DNA of 64,000 nt, from the NCBI RefSeq assembly GCF_024323335.1, contig NC_066583.1:413614031-413678030 (forward strand). The letters run 5' to 3'. The notes under the pieces were generated by a model. The model saw only the letters and a program-made list of their open reading frames with translations, ran no database searches and was not told the origin of the DNA. Within the stretch, counting starts at the first letter, position 1; each line of letters starts with the position of its first letter. A program made the translations under genes and the position numbers. Origin of the DNA: Lathyrus oleraceus (Eukaryota > Streptophyta > Magnoliopsida > Fabales > Fabaceae). Of this stretch, positions 9,951 to 20,680 are shown in pieces.

Positions 9951-12099
9951 TGTAGCGGTAAATTCATGACCATCATGCTATGGATAAGCTAGACATCAAT
10001 AAAACCAGTGTCGCCACCGCGCTTTTATTATTTCCAAGGGAAAAGGGAAAAGTACGAACAAAACCCAAAAGATAAGAAGTTTTCAAATCAAAACTAATTA
10101 AATGCCAGAGATTACAGGTAAGAGGGTTGGTTATATAGAGGGAAGGTGTTAGCACCCAAAGTGTCCTAGGTACTCATAGGGAGCCCTTTTTTGTGTGCAT
10201 ATGTATTTTTGTACAAAATGACGTTTGCAATAAAGTAGAGTGGAGGGATGAGAAAAATGTCCATTAATTATATTTTTGTGTTTTACAAGACCTTCAGACT
10301 TGTGCCTACGTACCAACATAAAAATGAGGGATCAAAACCTCGTAGTTCGTGGTATCAATTTCAAAATGAGTGTATTGCTTTTAACAAAGCTTTAAGTTTA
10401 ACAAAGGCACAAAATGCCTAAAATGATTTGAATGAGTGTTAGTTCTTTTTGGCTTTTTGAAATTTTAAGTCAAGTATAGTTAAGTTTATTTACAAGTTTG
10501 ATTAAGAAAAGGTGTTTGAAAATGCAATGGCATAAGGCCAAATTTTTTAATTTGCAATATGGTCTAAGTTCAGAAAACAAACACAAGCAAAGAAGATTTT
10601 GAAAGGAGGGAGATATTTGAAATTAAAGAAGTGGGGAGGAGATGAAGAGACTAATCCTAAGCACAAATTTAAAAGTTAAGAGTTGAAAAGATCTGACCAA
10701 TGGGCTGCAATCCAATAGACAAGAATGTCATATAGAAACCCAAATTTCCTTTGGACTTTAGAATCAAACAACATCAATACACAAATAGCAAGGTTAAAAG
10801 AAAGGCATCAAATAAAGATAGCCACATCCAAGCTTAGCAACTCCATGATCTTCTTCAAAATTTCCCATGCATCAGATGACTTCAAAGATGGAATTAGGCA
10901 CAGGTTCAAAATAACAGCTTCACTATGATCATGTAGAAGATGTACTCAAATGGATCTTCAATATTGTATCAGATGAATGTTCACTTCACAAGCACTTAGT
11001 TTCATAAAAGTTGGCATTGGCCAAGTCCTTTGCATAGGGAGTATTGCCTAAATTCTAAGTCCAATAGTCTCAGATCAAACCAACAGTCCACACAAGATGT
11101 TTTTTTAGGGTTTTTGTTCTTACTATGTACTTTAAGGTCAACAGACCATACAAGCAAACAAGTATATACAAACACAATATATCACAAATTATGGGCCAAG
11201 TGGGCAAAGTGAAAATGACATTAAGTAAACAAATTGAATGGTATGAATAATGGAAAATGAATTAAAAGCTCAAAATTAAAATGCATAAAAGTAAATGGCT
11301 TGAAATTAAATGCTAGTTGTTAGTTGATTAGAAGTTAGTATTACTTTTGCTTTGTTTTGTTTAAGTCATTCTTTGGAGAACACTCAACCCACATATCACA
11401 AGCATGGATCCTTGAACCAAGACATCTTCCAAAGGAAGGAAAAAAGGCCAAGTTTCCATACAATACCATGAAAGAGGGGAGACTTACAATCTCACTTACT
11501 AGAATGCTATGCCTTTTTTGTCACAAATTTAGCGCTATGTTAAGCAATCGTAATTGGACTTATGTAGAAGTCACAACTATTTGAGGTCGGGCAATAGAAT
11601 TTTGGTGTTAATGCATGTTAGAGACGTAGCATAATGGACTATTCTCATGAAACATACCACACACAAAAATAAAATGCAAAGTGGTGGACCTAATCTCATC
11701 CATACCCATGTTGATTTTGCAATCATCAAGCCTTAGGATATAGAGATATCATAGGTCCATGATATGAATGAGTAAAGAAGGGGAATAATATGAAGAGGGA
11801 GGGGGAATAGATCAAACACAAATTGGTCAAAGGAGGACTTTTACCAAATTAAGATCATCCATTCATTTTGGGAGATGGAATGTACATTCCATCAATCCCC
11901 TAAATCCAATGATCTTAACTGTCATACGGTGAACTGGACTTTTTGTGGTTTTAATCGCAATGTCGCGGTTAGCAAGAGTCGCCACCGACTTTTCTTTTAT
12001 CCAATAAGGAAAGGTGGAAAAGAACAGGAAAAACCTTAATTTAGATTTTGGGTTCGGGTGGTACATTATACAAAGGGAAGGTGTTAGCACCCTTTGTAT

Positions 12100-12115
12100 C
12101 CATGGTTATCCATGG
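12100..12115 (-). other. Conserved LTR hairpin, element C 3' LTR
   Basis: CCATGG-TTAT-CCATGG, a perfect 6-bp stem with a 4-base loop, preceded by GTGTTAGCACCC at 12081-12092. Elements A and D have CCTAGG-TACT-CCTAGG at the same place. Same architecture, different stem bases. Confidence 0.7.
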
Positions 12116-13663
12116 GCTCTTAATTGCTCGATCACTTATATTATTTTTGTCTAAAAAAAAAGTGTTTGTGAATTGTTTAGAAAAATTGTTTTGAAAAGAG
12201 AATTTAACTTTGTAATGATTCTTGTATGAATGTATACAAAGTGATTATCTCGTTTAGTTTTGAAAATTGTTTAGAAAAATATAACTCGGTAATGATTCTA
12301 GTATGAATGTATACCAAGTGGTGATTTTCTGAAGGCATTTTGAAAGGTGTGAGGTGCAAAAAAAATGTTTTAAGTTGTGAGCCAGCAATTAAGAGTTATA
12401 CCGACCCAAGGTCTTTACGGGCATTTCCTATCCTTATGAGGGTAAAACTGTCCTTATTATTGAGAAATAAGTAGTTTTATCCTTTGGATGTAAAAGGGTC
12501 ATCGTAGGGTCATCGATTGGTCATTGAAGGCAACAGTTATGAGGATACCTTAGCATTCGAAGGGACTATCATCATTCAACCGTAGGCAACATCGGAGGGT
12601 CATCGAGGGACAAAGTTGTATATTCGAAGGCAACATCCGAGGGACTATAATTTATTTTATGATGATTTATCCGAAGGGTCTTTGCTAAGGGTATCCCCAC
12701 GTTCGCGGGACATGACCGTAATATCGTAATCGTAAGGCAACAAAGAGAGGTCCAAGATCACTTATTCAAAGGCAAAGTTTTACAATTAATTATATAATTA
12801 GGATGAAACTCCACATTAAAATTATTAAAAATAATATATTAAAAAATTAATACATTAGAAATTAATACATTAAAAATTAATTTAGGGTGAAACTCCACAA
12901 GGGTATCCCACAAATAAAGTGGAATACCTAGCCAATAACCTTTTCCTGGGATATGTGAACCTTTACGAAACTCAAAAAAAGAAACATGTCAGAACACCAA
13001 ATCAGGGTGCAATCGAAGATTACACCGGAGAAATATCACAACAATAAATAGGATAGGATAAATAATGCATGGCTATGATAAAAACATAAAAAAAACAGAC
13101 TAGAAGAATCAGGTACTGTCTCGTTCGCCTCTGCCTCGCCTAGCGAAGGCCACGGATTTTGAATTTGAAAACAGCCCCATGTTAGGAACTTTGAATTTTA
13201 TGGCATTTTATCACAGGAATAACATGGTCAAACATTCAGGGTATTCAGGCATATTTAAATTCCCATACGAAAGCAAATTATATATCAACATTTAATCATG
13301 ATGCATTATATATGTAGATATGGCCAATTGAAAGTATAAACAATAGAGATACGCAAACCTGTTTGCCAATTCAAGGTTGAAGGGATTGACCACTTGTAGT
13401 ATCGGAATAAGTTAGGCAGCGGGAATTGGACGGCGATGGCTTCGGTGCAGATGGGCTGCCTTCAGGGTTTCTTTACTCTGAATTCTCCGGGTAGGCAGGG
13501 TTCCTATGCCAAAGTTTCTATCCGTCCTTCTCTATTCTCTCTCTTTCTTTTTCCTCAAGGTTTTGTTCCAAGGAAACCTCAGAGTGTTTTGCTTCTCTTC
13601 CTTCTTTCTCCAGTAAATCTCCCAGTGTAAACTCCAAGTGTCACTCCCCTACTGAAACTTCAG

Positions 13664-13671
13664 TATTTATA
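13664..13671 (-). promoter_or_regulatory. TATA box in 3' LTR of C
   Basis: Minus-strand TCTATAAATACTG, 276 bp from the LTR 5' end. The copy in the 5' LTR (23283-23290) is identical. Confidence 0.65.
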
Positions 13672-13798
13672 GACTAATTTCGTGGGTAATGGGCTTGGAA
13701 TGAGGGAGACCCAAGTCCAAAATAATTTGTTATATTTTATTTATTTATTTATTTTAATTATTTAATTAATTAATTAATTAATTAATTAATTAATTAAA

Positions 13799-13875
13799 TT
13801 TTTTTTCTTTTTTTTTCTTTTTTTTTTTTTTTCTTTTTTTTTTTTTCGTTTTTTTTTTTTTCGTTTTTTTTTTTC

Positions 13876-13913
<38 letters not shown>
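13799..13913. repeat. Poly(T) tract in LTR of C
   Basis: Over 100 bases, nearly all T, with isolated CTTT and CG interruptions. It differs in length from the copy in the other LTR (about 23409-23496), as expected for slippage, and should not be read as a LINE or SINE tail. Confidence 0.9.
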
Positions 13914-13915
<2 letters not shown>

Positions 13916-13947
13916 GAAAAATGATGGGTAATTTTTGGGGTATGACA

Positions 13948-13956
13948 GCTGCCCCT
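13948..13956 (-). promoter_or_regulatory. Polypurine tract of element C
   Basis: Minus strand AGGGGCAGC directly before the LTR start TGTCATACC. Element B has the same nine bases at 26278-26286 and A has AGGGGCATC at 32256-32264. Confidence 0.7.
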
Positions 13957-16062
13957 GTTCAATATTCTTGAACCGAGAGAGTTAGGATGGCGTGTATGCC
14001 ATTCGTGGTCTGGAGGTGGAAGATTATTGAACACTAGAATGCCCCAAAAATTTGCACTTGAGAATCGACAGTTGGTCTTGATGGAGATGGGCTTAAAGAT
14101 GCCATCCGGGAGGTTTGATGACGAAAGCTTCAGATCGCGCCGTATATTAGGCCAATTTGAAGACATGGGTGCCACACTGGGTCGTACGTTAGACCGTATA
14201 ATGAGTCATCCATTAGGCTGCCGACTTCGCTGGGGAGTCGGAGTGTGTCATATGCTGTTGGGGATAAAGGATCAGAATGGACCATACGCTAGATCGTATC
14301 TGAGTTGCAGAATGAGCCGTACGTTAGGCTGAATCTGATGACGAAAGGGGTAGTCGTACGTTAGACTACACTTCAGAAATGTACCGTATGTTAGGTAGCA
14401 TCTGAGGGGATGGACATCCGAACGGGTCGTACGTTAGACCGTCGCAGAATGAGTCGTCTGTTAGGCCGCATCTGATGATGAAAGCGGTAGTCGTACGCCA
14501 GACTACACTTCAGAAATGTACCGTACGTTAGGTAGCATATGAGGGTTGTAAGATCCAAACGGGTCGTACGTTAGACCGCGTTGGGGTTGTTGAAGTTCAG
14601 AATGGATCGTACGTTAGATCGTATCCGAGTTGTAGAATGAGCCGTCCGTTAGGCTGCATCTGAAAAAGAAAGTAGTCGTACGCTAGACTACACCCCTGAA
14701 TGTACCGTACGCTAGGCAGCATCTGAGGATTTGAAGGTCCAAATGGGTCGTACGTTAGACCGCATTGGAGTTGCTGAAGAAGTCATATGTTGGGCTGAAT
14801 CAGAATGAACCGTACGTTAGGCTGTATCTGATAACCTGTATATGTTGCAATAAATGTCTGGGATGGGCTTAGAGATGCCATCGTTAGGAGGATATCGAAG
14901 TGTTGTCAGAATGAATGTTCCCATGAACTGTATTTGAAATATGTATCTGAATCTTGAATGTGATTGATAAAGGTGTTTGTCTGAATGAACCTTTTATTTT
15001 GACTATATCAGGAGGATAAATAACCTGCAAAGAAAAGTTAGCTTCATGCTATGTCATGATGTATGAGATGTTTCGTGTTATGCTAAAATAAATGCGAATG
15101 TTGTATGCATGCGTATGCTGTGAAAGGATGTAATGAATGAGTTATGCGTATGAGAAGTTCTGCTTGGGGACTCTACTGGGGAAAATAAATCCCCATCTAC
15201 TGATTGGAGATATTTGTAACGATGACCCTTTCTCGGCAGGGGGTTCTTGATTCTGTCTGATGGTAGAAATATTCCACAGATCTTGGCTGAGGATGGATGA
15301 GATGATCAATCTGTCTGATGATGCCGACCTCTGTTGGGGAGTAACTGGCTGTGCCGGGGAATACTGCTAATTTCTTCTGAGGAATAACAGACTTGCTGGG
15401 GGAATAGAATTGGTAGCGGATTCATTGGAAGCATGGTTAGACCTTCTCCTCGATCCTGAAGTCGGGTAGTAATTGCTATTGCTATTCTACGCATATATTT
15501 TGGTAAACATTTATCATATTCAAATGCACATATTAATTCAAATTAAATCAATGGACATTTACGCAACCAAAACAGAAAAGTAAAAACAAAAGCATCTTTT
15601 TTTTGAAAGAGGGTTGTATTGATTTTGAAAGGAGGCCTATAAACAGGCAATTTGTGTACAAGGAGACAGAAATCCTAGTAAGAGGAAATTGTCGAAAACA
15701 AAGAGAAAGCTATGTGGAAGAAGTCCTATTGATTTTAAGCCTACTACTGTCATTATGTCTTCGAGCATCTCATCCCTTGTTGTCGGATAGAAGTGATTGG
15801 CTTGGTCAGTCCCTCGAACTTGGATGAAAGTTGACTGAGAACGGGACATAGTCATACGCTTTAATCCCTAATTTTTGCCTGGACCGCCTTTTCAGGTTTT
15901 CAGTCCACCAGGATACCCTTTTTTGCCCAAGCCGCCTTTTCAGGTTTTCGACTTGCCGGGTGTACATTTTTTTTTTATATATCCCTAATTTTTGCCCGAA
16001 CCCTTTTGGTTCGCCGGGATGCCCTTACTTTTGCCTAGATACGTCGATCTAGCGGGTCTCTT
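13957..16062 (-). other. 3' UTR of element C with CGTACG-rich repeats
   Basis: From about 14140 to 14840 the phrase CGTACGTTAG recurs many times in variants (TCGTACGTTAGACCG, ACCGTACGTTAGGCTG, TAGTCGTACG..). Longer units repeat at intervals of about 137 and 190 bp (tagtcgtacg at 14352, 14489 and about 14673). CTGGGGA motifs and two PBS look-alikes (14219-14236 and 15322-15340) lie here, and four hairpins (15870-16055) precede the pol stop. No ORF is credible. Confidence 0.75.
15870..16055 (-). other. Post-pol hairpin array, element C (four stems)
   Basis: Four units of the form TTTTGCC-stem-loop-stem-(1-3 nt)-GG lie end to end just past the pol stop. Stem pairs are CCTGGAC/GTCC.CCAGG with a bulge (15878-15884/15903-15912), CAAG/CTTG (15928-15931/15952-15955), CGAACC/GGTTCG (15997-16002/16008-16013) and CTAGAT/ATCTAG (16035-16040/16047-16052). 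The stems differ completely in sequence while the flanks are shared. Elements A and B have the same array. Confidence 0.65.
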
Positions 16063-17478
16063 TCATGCGTAGTATTTTTTAACTATATCCGCGTTCACGG
16101 GATGCGGGAAATCTTCGCCATCCATTGTAGCAAGTATCATGGCTCCACCAGAGAATACCTTCTTAACTACAAATGGCCCTTCGTATGTGGGAGTCCATTT
16201 GCCTCTGGGATCAGTTTGTGGTAGGATGATACGCTTTATCACCAAGTCGCCCATTTGATACGCTTGTCTCTTGACCCTTTTGTTGAATGCCCTGGTCATG
16301 CGCTTCTGATATATCTGCCCGTGACATACAGCCGCAAGTCTCTTCTCATCAATCAAATGTATCTGATCGAGTCGAGTCTGAATCCATTCGTCCTCGTCTA
16401 AGCCCGCCTCTTTCATGATCCTTAGAGAGGGAATCTGAACCTCTACTGGTAAAACGACTTCCATTCCGTAGACTAAAGAGAAAGGAGTTGCCCCTGTCGA
16501 AGTTCGTACCGAAGTACGATAACCATGAAGAGCAAATGGTAACATCTCATGCCAGTCTTTGTATGTTACTGTCATTTCTTGCATGACCTTCTTGATATTG
16601 TTAGCAGTCCCCACGGCGCCGTTCATCTTTGGCCGGTACGGAGAAGAGTTATGGTGTTTTATTTTGAACTGCGTGCAGAGTTCAGTAATCATCTTGTTGT
16701 TCAAATTAATACCATTGTCAGTGATAACTCTTTCAGCAGACAGCAGGTTTCTCAAATAGGTATTTGATAGAATCCATCTTAGAAGTCAATAAGGTGGTAT
16801 GATTCAACATATACTGTCTTAGTCGGCGAGCAGCCCAGGCCAAAGCACAGCAAGCTTTCTCGGGCTGTGAGTATCTTGTTTCACAGTCGGTACCTTTTGC
16901 TAAGGCAGTATATGGCATGCTCTTTTCGACCAGACTCGTCATGTTGCCCCAACACACCTCATTGAATTTTCTAACACGGTCAAATACATAATTAAAGGTC
17001 TTCCTTCAACTGGTGGCATCGGAACTGGAGGTTCTTGGCGATATTTCCTGATTTTGTCATAAGCTTCTTGGCATTCATCATTCCATACCATCTCTTGATT
17101 TTGTCTCAGTAATTTGAAGATGGGTTTGCAGGTAGCAGTCAAGTGTGGAATGAATCGGGCAATGTAATTCGAGTGTCCCAAGAAACCTCTGACTTCTTTC
17201 TTGTTTATTTCAGTACCCAGATTTACAATTTCAATTGATTCCTCATGCGGCTGTATAGTCTTTTCTTCTTGCAGTAGTCGGGCAAGTTCTCCAGGGACTT
17301 CACAATCTTCCTCGCTTCCATCCTCGGCTTGGTAGATCGGATTTTCAAAGTCATAATGAACAGTAACAGAGTCATTACCAACAGGATCCAGAGTGGATAT
17401 GGATCGGCAAATTGTTACGTGAGTGTGTGCAAGAAACATAGCTTGTTTGAAAAATGACAGGAAAGATAAAGAGCGCAA
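16063..17478 (-). pseudogene. pol: Deleted pol remnant of element C
   Basis: The first part (17478-16939) has the acidic pol N-terminus ending at VNLGTE. It then jumps straight into the RT connection region (KKEVRGFLGHSNYIARFIPH), so the palm with YVDD is deleted. Early RNase H sequence (MYLTVLENSM) runs into a frameshift near 16957 and continues in another frame to KYLFEKPA. A second deletion joins this to integrase at ERVITDNGINLN, removing the rest of the RNases H, the HHCC zinc finger and the first catalytic Asp. The expected catalytic Glu region (GAVEAANK in A) reads GAVGTANN, so the Glu is lost. The C-terminal GPF module and stop (16063) remain. It cannot give active RT or integrase. 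Confidence 0.9.
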
Positions 17479-17644
17479 TATTTGAATGCAAAAAGTCCAT
17501 TGATCTATTGAATATGAATATGCTTATGAAAATGACAAACCCCTAACAAATTAGCCATTGTGCCTCGGGCATAGACACAATGCTTTAAGAAGTTTGATTG
17601 TAAAAGAAAATTAAAATTTGCAATTCTAGAATACACAATAACAA

Positions 17645-20600
17645 TTACTCCTGACTAAAGGAAATCGGGATAATGTCTTCAGTCTTCCAATTGTTGAGTC
17701 CGTCACCAATTGTTGGGAAAATCCAGCTATCCAAGTCGCAATCACTATCAGCATCTTCCATAGCATTAATCTGATTTTTGACTATCTTTCCAGAGTTAAA
17801 CCCCAGGCCAGCTTTATCAGACTTGTACGGTACATTGATCAGTTGACCCCAACCAGCACGATCACCATTTTCAATCGCGGCTTGAGCATCTTTCAGAGAG
17901 ATCATGACAGGGGGAGCACGAACAACCTTGGGCACAAGGGGAGTTGGCTTAAGGACAGGACTGGGTGGAGGAACCACTTCAAATGACTGAGAAGGAGTCT
18001 CAAAGAATTCACCATCCATCTCGACGTATTTGAAGGCTTGCACACTACTGACAATATACTCTTCTTCTCCACATATAGTGACAACCATGCCTGCTATTGG
18101 ATACTTCAGCTTTTGATGAAGCGACGAAGCTACCGCACCTGCCCCATGGATCCAAGGGCGCCCCAACAAGCAGGAGTAGGCGGGACGAATGTCCATCACG
18201 TGAAAGGTAGTGTTGAAGACTTGAGGTCCTATCTTGATAGGGAGAACCACTTCACCATAGACAACACTCTTCGCACCATCGTAAGCACGCACCACAACAT
18301 CACTAGGTTTCAGTTCAATGCCTTTGTAGTCAAATTTATCGAGTACCGCTTTCGGGAGCACATTCAAGGAAGAGCCGTTGTCGATCAACACGTGAGCCAG
18401 GGTGATCCCCTCACACTCGATGGAGATATGCAGAGCTTTATTGTGATTCTTTCCTGCTGGCGTCAGGTCAGCATCGGAAAAGCCTAGGCCATTGTCAACA
18501 GTCAAATTAGCAACATAATGTTCGAATTGATCGACGGATGTTTCTTGAGGCACATGAGCGGTCTTCAAGAATTTCATCAATGCATTGGCATGGGATTCAG
18601 AGGATAATAACAAGGACAACATTGAGATTTTAGACGGAGTATGCCCCAATTGTTCCACTACATCAAAATCGCTCTTACGGATGATTTTCAGCATCTCTTC
18701 CATTTCCTGTTTGGCAACATCTTCAGAAGTAACTTCGACCGATGTCTCTGACTGAGGAGGATTGACTGGTCTTTTTCCTCGAATTTCGGGAGCGGGAGGT
18801 GAGATTTCTGGGGAGTAGATCCTTCCACTTCGAGTAACTTTACTAGTCCCCACAATATCATTAGGATTAGCAGAACTACCAACTTGCTTTATGCCATGGA
18901 TGTAAACGTCGCCTCCATAGTTCCACGGAATAGCTTTGCTGGAGGAATATGGCACGGGGCCAGGTGCGGTAATAATCAGGGGAGCCACTTTGGGCTCAGC
19001 GGTAATCTTCACAGGCACTCTAGTAGCGGTAATCTTCACTGGAGCTTTGGACCTAGCAATCACAGATACCTCTTCAATAGAGTTGTCCACCTTAGGAACC
19101 CTTTCAAATAGAATTGTACGATCATCCATCAGCCGTTGAATGCCGTTCTTCAACTTCAAACAATCATTGGGTCGGAGTACACAGAGATCGCAATCTTCAG
19201 CACAACCTGGAAATAAACCAGCTTGCAATAAATTCTTCTTAACGATCAGGAGAGGAGATGCTAAATCAGCAACGTCAGTAACGTGAGAATTGTCGTCCAC
19301 AACATTAACATTCTGGTCATGATTAGGCATAGGTGCTGTGATGACATTGGGGGTCGCCGGAGGATCAAATTCAATTTCTCCAGCGTCGATCATATCCTGA
19401 ATCTTGTTCTTCAATAACCAGCAATCATTCGTATCATGCCCGGGGCTATCGGAGTGATAGGCACACCTGGCGTTGGGATTATAACGAGGAGAAGTAGTGT
19501 TGGGATTTGCAGGAGGGCCTCTGAGGGTAATCAAATTGGCCTTTAACATACTCTGCAGTGCTTGGGTTAAAGTCATATTGATCTTGGTAAACTGTCTTCT
19601 CGACCTGTCTTGTCTGTGTTGGAAGTTCTGAGATGGCGGTGCGGCAATTGTAACTGCCCCAACAGTATGGTCACGATTCTTCTTGTTATGCTTCCTCTCA
19701 CTGTACACAGCATTTGATTCATTCTTTCCCTGATAGGACTTTTTGGTGCTTGCAGAAGTAGCTGCCTGTATCTTTCCACTTCGAATGCCGCTTTCAACCC
19801 GTTCACCTGTCAAGATAAGTTCAGTGAAACCTGACGAGGAACTTCCCAGTAGATGGCTGTAGAATGGGCCAGTCAGTGTACCCATGAACATGTCCACTAA
19901 CTCTCGATCAGTCATAGGGGGTTTGACTCTGCCAGCCAAATCTCTCCACTTTTGAGCATATTCTTTGAAACTTTCTTTAGAGCCCATAGTCATATTTTGT
20001 AGCTGTAGCTGAGTAGGCGCTAACTCAGAATTATACTGGTAGTGCTTGTAGAAAGCTGTTGCTAAATCAGTCCATGTGCGGATGTTAGAGCTCTCAAGCT
20101 GATAATACCACTCTAACTGTGTGCCAGACAGACTCTCTTGGAAGAAATGGATCCACAGTTTCTTATCAGTAGTGTGCGGCTGAATCTTTCTCACATAAGC
20201 CCTTAGATGCATCTGAGGACAAGAGGCACCATCATACTTAGTGAAAATGGGAACCTTGAATTTGCGGGGAATGACCACATCAGAGACCAGACCCAAGTTT
20301 TCGAAATCCAGACCGGGCACTTTCTGCCCCTCCATAGCTAGCATACGTTCTTCCAGCAACTTGTACTTATCATCCTTCGGAGAGTACTGTTCATGTTCAT
20401 AAACTTCATCGTCGTCCTCAGAATTGACGAGATTAGGATTCTCATCTTCCGAATCATTCTCGGTCTCTTCTTCTGAATCCTTCGGAATTCTAATCTTGAC
20501 TCCTGTAACCTGTCCCTTAAGCCTTCTCCCCGGGTTGATGTAACCCACAGGTTTCTGGTCCTTCTTCTTCTCCATCAAAAGAGCTTTCAGTTCTTCCTGC

Positions 20601-20680
20601 CCCTTAGATAAGCTCAGCATCATTTCCTGGAATTGAGCATTCTGGGCCTGGAGATCTTTGACAGTTTGTTCGAGAGCCAT
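17645..20680 (-). CDS. gag-pro: Gag-Pro polyprotein of element C, intact
   Basis: An uninterrupted 1011-codon ORF with ATG at 20680. Residues 1-45 form a coiled coil (LEQTVKDLQAQNAQFQEM). About 140-310 is the retrotransposon gag domain (FKVPIFTKYDGASCPQMHLR ... FKEYAQKWRDLA). About 410-440 has a zinc-knuckle variant, CAYHSDSPGHDTNDC, with a second Cys-rich patch (CAEDCDLCVLRPNDC) about 80 residues on. The aspartic protease active site lies near residue 765 and reads LIDNGSSLNVLP, with Asn where A has Thr (DTGS); LLGRPWIHGAGAV follows as the second protease motif. It builds the virus-like particle. In a copy with a dead pol, an intact Gag-Pro suggests this part still mattered for its own or shared mobility. 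Confidence 0.92.
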   Translation of the reverse strand: MALEQTVKDLQAQNAQFQEMMLSLSKGQEELKALLMEKKKDQKPVGYINPGRRLKGQVTGVKIRIPKDSEEETENDSEDENPNLVNSEDDDEVYEHEQYSPKDDKYKLLEERMLAMEGQKVPGLDFENLGLVSDVVIPRKFKVPIFTKYDGASCPQMHLRAYVRKIQPHTTDKKLWIHFFQESLSGTQLEWYYQLESSNIRTWTDLATAFYKHYQYNSELAPTQLQLQNMTMGSKESFKEYAQKWRDLAGRVKPPMTDRELVDMFMGTLTGPFYSHLLGSSSSGFTELILTGERVESGIRSGKIQAATSASTKKSYQGKNESNAVYSERKHNKKNRDHTVGAVTIAAPPSQNFQHRQDRSRRQFTKINMTLTQALQSMLKANLITLRGPPANPNTTSPRYNPNARCAYHSDSPGHDTNDCWLLKNKIQDMIDAGEIEFDPPATPNVITAPMPNHDQNVNVVDDNSHVTDVADLASPLLIVKKNLLQAGLFPGCAEDCDLCVLRPNDCLKLKNGIQRLMDDRTILFERVPKVDNSIEEVSVIARSKAPVKITATRVPVKITAEPKVAPLIITAPGPVPYSSSKAIPWNYGGDVYIHGIKQVGSSANPNDIVGTSKVTRSGRIYSPEISPPAPEIRGKRPVNPPQSETSVEVTSEDVAKQEMEEMLKIIRKSDFDVVEQLGHTPSKISMLSLLLSSESHANALMKFLKTAHVPQETSVDQFEHYVANLTVDNGLGFSDADLTPAGKNHNKALHISIECEGITLAHVLIDNGSSLNVLPKAVLDKFDYKGIELKPSDVVVRAYDGAKSVVYGEVVLPIKIGPQVFNTTFHVMDIRPAYSCLLGRPWIHGAGAVASSLHQKLKYPIAGMVVTICGEEEYIVSSVQAFKYVEMDGEFFETPSQSFEVVPPPSPVLKPTPLVPKVVRAPPVMISLKDAQAAIENGDRAGWGQLINVPYKSDKAGLGFNSGKIVKNQINAMEDADSDCDLDSWIFPTIGDGLNNWKTEDIIPISFSQE

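Larger units (their letters stand above)
11920..13947 (-). repeat. 3' LTR of element C
   Basis: TG...CA ends. The LTR double hairpin (hairpin 2 CCATGG-TTAT-CCATGG at 12100-12115), TATA box (13664-13671), a TTAA-repeat run (about 13757-13798) and a long poly(T) tract with scattered CG (13799-13913) lie in this order toward the PPT side. The poly(T) tract accounts for most of the length difference from the other LTR. Confidence 0.93.

Noticed and set aside
13436..13630. Plus-strand 64-codon ORF present twice in identical form (also 23055-23249)
   Set aside because: The two copies are the two LTRs of C, so identity reflects recent insertion and gives no evidence of coding. It is antisense to the element and matches no known protein.
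13799..13913. Poly(T) run as the tail of a LINE or SINE
   Set aside because: It lies inside both LTRs of C at the same place and has no target-site duplication or LINE/SINE body next to it.
18038..18487. Plus-strand ORF opposite the protease of C
   Set aside because: Antisense shadow of the 1011-codon Gag-Pro frame.
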